From Tubiluchus corallicola (lineage: Eukaryota; Priapulida; Priapulimorpha; Priapulimorphida; Tubiluchidae): 50,000 bases of DNA. The position numbers and the translations under genes are program-made. This document shows, one piece after another, positions 48,798 to 50,000 of this stretch. The notes under the pieces were generated by a model. The model did not search any database, had not been told where the DNA came from, and was given only the letters and a program-made list of their open reading frames with translations. The stretch spans positions 170,001 through 220,000 of the forward strand of contig JAQGDQ010000355.1 in assembly GCA_030141605.1 (NCBI GenBank). The letters run 5' to 3'. How positions within the stretch are numbered: the stretch's first letter is position 1; each line of letters starts with the position of its first letter.

Positions 48798-50000
48798 TTA
48801 AAGGAAAAGTCAAGTCTTCTGGGAAGTTCGGCTTGTATCAATGTTCAAAAAATGTTAGAAGAATTAATTTTTAAAAATGTGATAAGCGCTTCAGGTAATA
48901 AGTAAAATGACTTGTACATTGCGATTATTTCACGTTTGGGCGCTCCAATTTTGAACGTCCATTCTTGCACCAATGACGTCGTTCATTGGCTGAAAAAAAG
49001 CAGCACACTGTCAATTTCTATCAAAAGTCTGAATATTTTTTTTGCAAAAATATAGATTACTAATTTTGTGCATTTTTGCATGAACATTGGATAAGCTGCA
49101 AAGTTTTGAATTAATTTAAGCATCGCGCTTGCAGAAAGCCACGCTACTCTTACGAAAACTCACGAAATCCACCAGTTACGTCATCATTTTCTCATGAATG
49201 GCGGCTACCGCCGCGGCTGAAAATTTCTGTACAGCGGTAATATAAATTGATTCCATGCTTTATAGACAGTGTTTTTTGCAAATTTCTTTGTTATAATTTT
49301 CTGAAATTTAAGTGATAATTTTAAAATAAACCCAACATGCTAAGTGGCTTATCCATTCCTTTAATACTTTTTCAACACGTTTTTTACGTTATTTAGTGAC
49401 TGCCTATGATACAGAAAGCCGTACTACCGATAAACATCAACACATCCTTCTCTTTATAAGCCATGGGCTTTGATGTCCTTTTTCACAATTTCTAACTTTA
49501 ATCATCTAAATTTGTAAATACGTGATGTCATTTGCAGGTTGGCTTCTGTTTATTTTGTGTTTTACTTGTACTGATGAGACCTTGTTTTAAAGTAAAAAAC
49601 AAGTCACTCAGTATGTTGGGTTTATTTTACTGTTATCGCTTAAACTTAGGAAAATATAAGAAAGAAATTTGCAAAGAATTGCCTATAAAGCATAAATTTA
49701 AAATATGCTACATCTGAATAGAAATTTTTAGCCGTGATGGTTGCCGCCATTCACTTGAAAATAATGACGTAACTGGAAGAGTTCGTGACATAACTTGGCT
49801 TTCCGTAAGCGCGTGCCGCCATTAAACTAATTCAAACATCTGCAGCTTACCTAATGTTCATGCAAAAATATTACAAAATTAGTTATCTATTTTTTTATAA
49901 AAAAACGTATTATACTTTTGGTGAAAATTGACAGTGCGCTACTTTTCTTCAAGACGAATGACGTCAGTGGAAGAAGAATGAGCATTGAAGATGGGAGCGT
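48798..50000. mobile_element. Large foldback element with TTAA-AGG end, cut by window edge
   Basis: The left end is TTAA (48798-48801) followed by aggaaaagtcaag, like the MITE at 19851. 48955-49235 is matched in inverted orientation by about 49725-49995, sharing tgacgtc, cactgtcaatt, tttttgcatgaacatt, taagctgca, cagttacgtcat and gaatggcgg. The interior loop is about 490 bp without a recognisable gene. The right terminus lies beyond the window. Confidence 0.85.

Overview
This is animal nuclear DNA. It is AT-rich, has long introns with GT/AG splice sites, and is full of microsatellites, minisatellites, foldback or MITE-like elements and decayed non-LTR retrotransposons. Nothing in it looks bacterial or organellar. 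I cannot name the species. The gene content fits an invertebrate bilaterian, since a single gene combines features that vertebrates divide between Piccolo/Bassoon and RIM.

One protein-coding gene, on the + strand, explains all the convincing coding sequence. It encodes a presynaptic active-zone scaffold of the Piccolo/Bassoon/Fife-RIM group. I can place eleven coding exons with matching phases: 8153-8457, 20333-20552, 24178-24423, 25507-26260, 28681-30719, 33559-35887, 36223-36326, 36936-37020, 45831-45956, 46711-46819 and 47249-47340. There is also one uncertain exon at 36389-36449. Joined, they give about 2136 residues and remain open at the right edge. In order these carry an MGNE..S N-terminus (Bassoon/Piccolo-like, myristoylation consensus), a SHLTEEER Rab-binding-type helix, a four-pair cysteine zinc finger (RIM/Piccolo FYVE type), an acidic Ser-rich linker, a very long disordered region with KLP/PxxP motifs, two coiled-coil stretches, a KRLLLTRDPKDR linker and a PDZ domain split over several exons. 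C2 domains, expected in Piccolo, Fife and RIM, would lie beyond position 50000.

Layout: 1-7.7 kb is upstream repeat-rich DNA ending in a 21-bp minisatellite. 7.7-8.15 kb is a probable 5' leader with a 65-nt UTR intron. 8.15-20.3 kb is exon 1 and a 12-kb intron holding a triplicated piece of exon 1, a foldback element, a MITE, a SINE, a 39-bp minisatellite, (CT)n, (GA)n and a GT/CA hairpin. 20.3-25.5 kb holds the zinc-finger exons, separated by a second foldback element with (AAGT)n. 25.5-37 kb holds the linker exons. 37-45.8 kb is a repeat-rich intron. 45.8-47.3 kb holds the PDZ exons. 47.3-50 kb is a repeat-rich intron ending in a large inverted repeat cut by the window edge.

The observations most worth following are the frame-compatible triplication of the Rab-binding helix segment of exon 1, the combined Bassoon-like N-terminus and RIM-like helix/zinc finger in one gene, a relic copy of part of exon 4 in intron 3, a RIM-BP-type SH3 ligand (RKLPTIP), several foldback elements and the related TTAA-bounded MITEs, one of which ends 37 bp from a zinc-finger exon.
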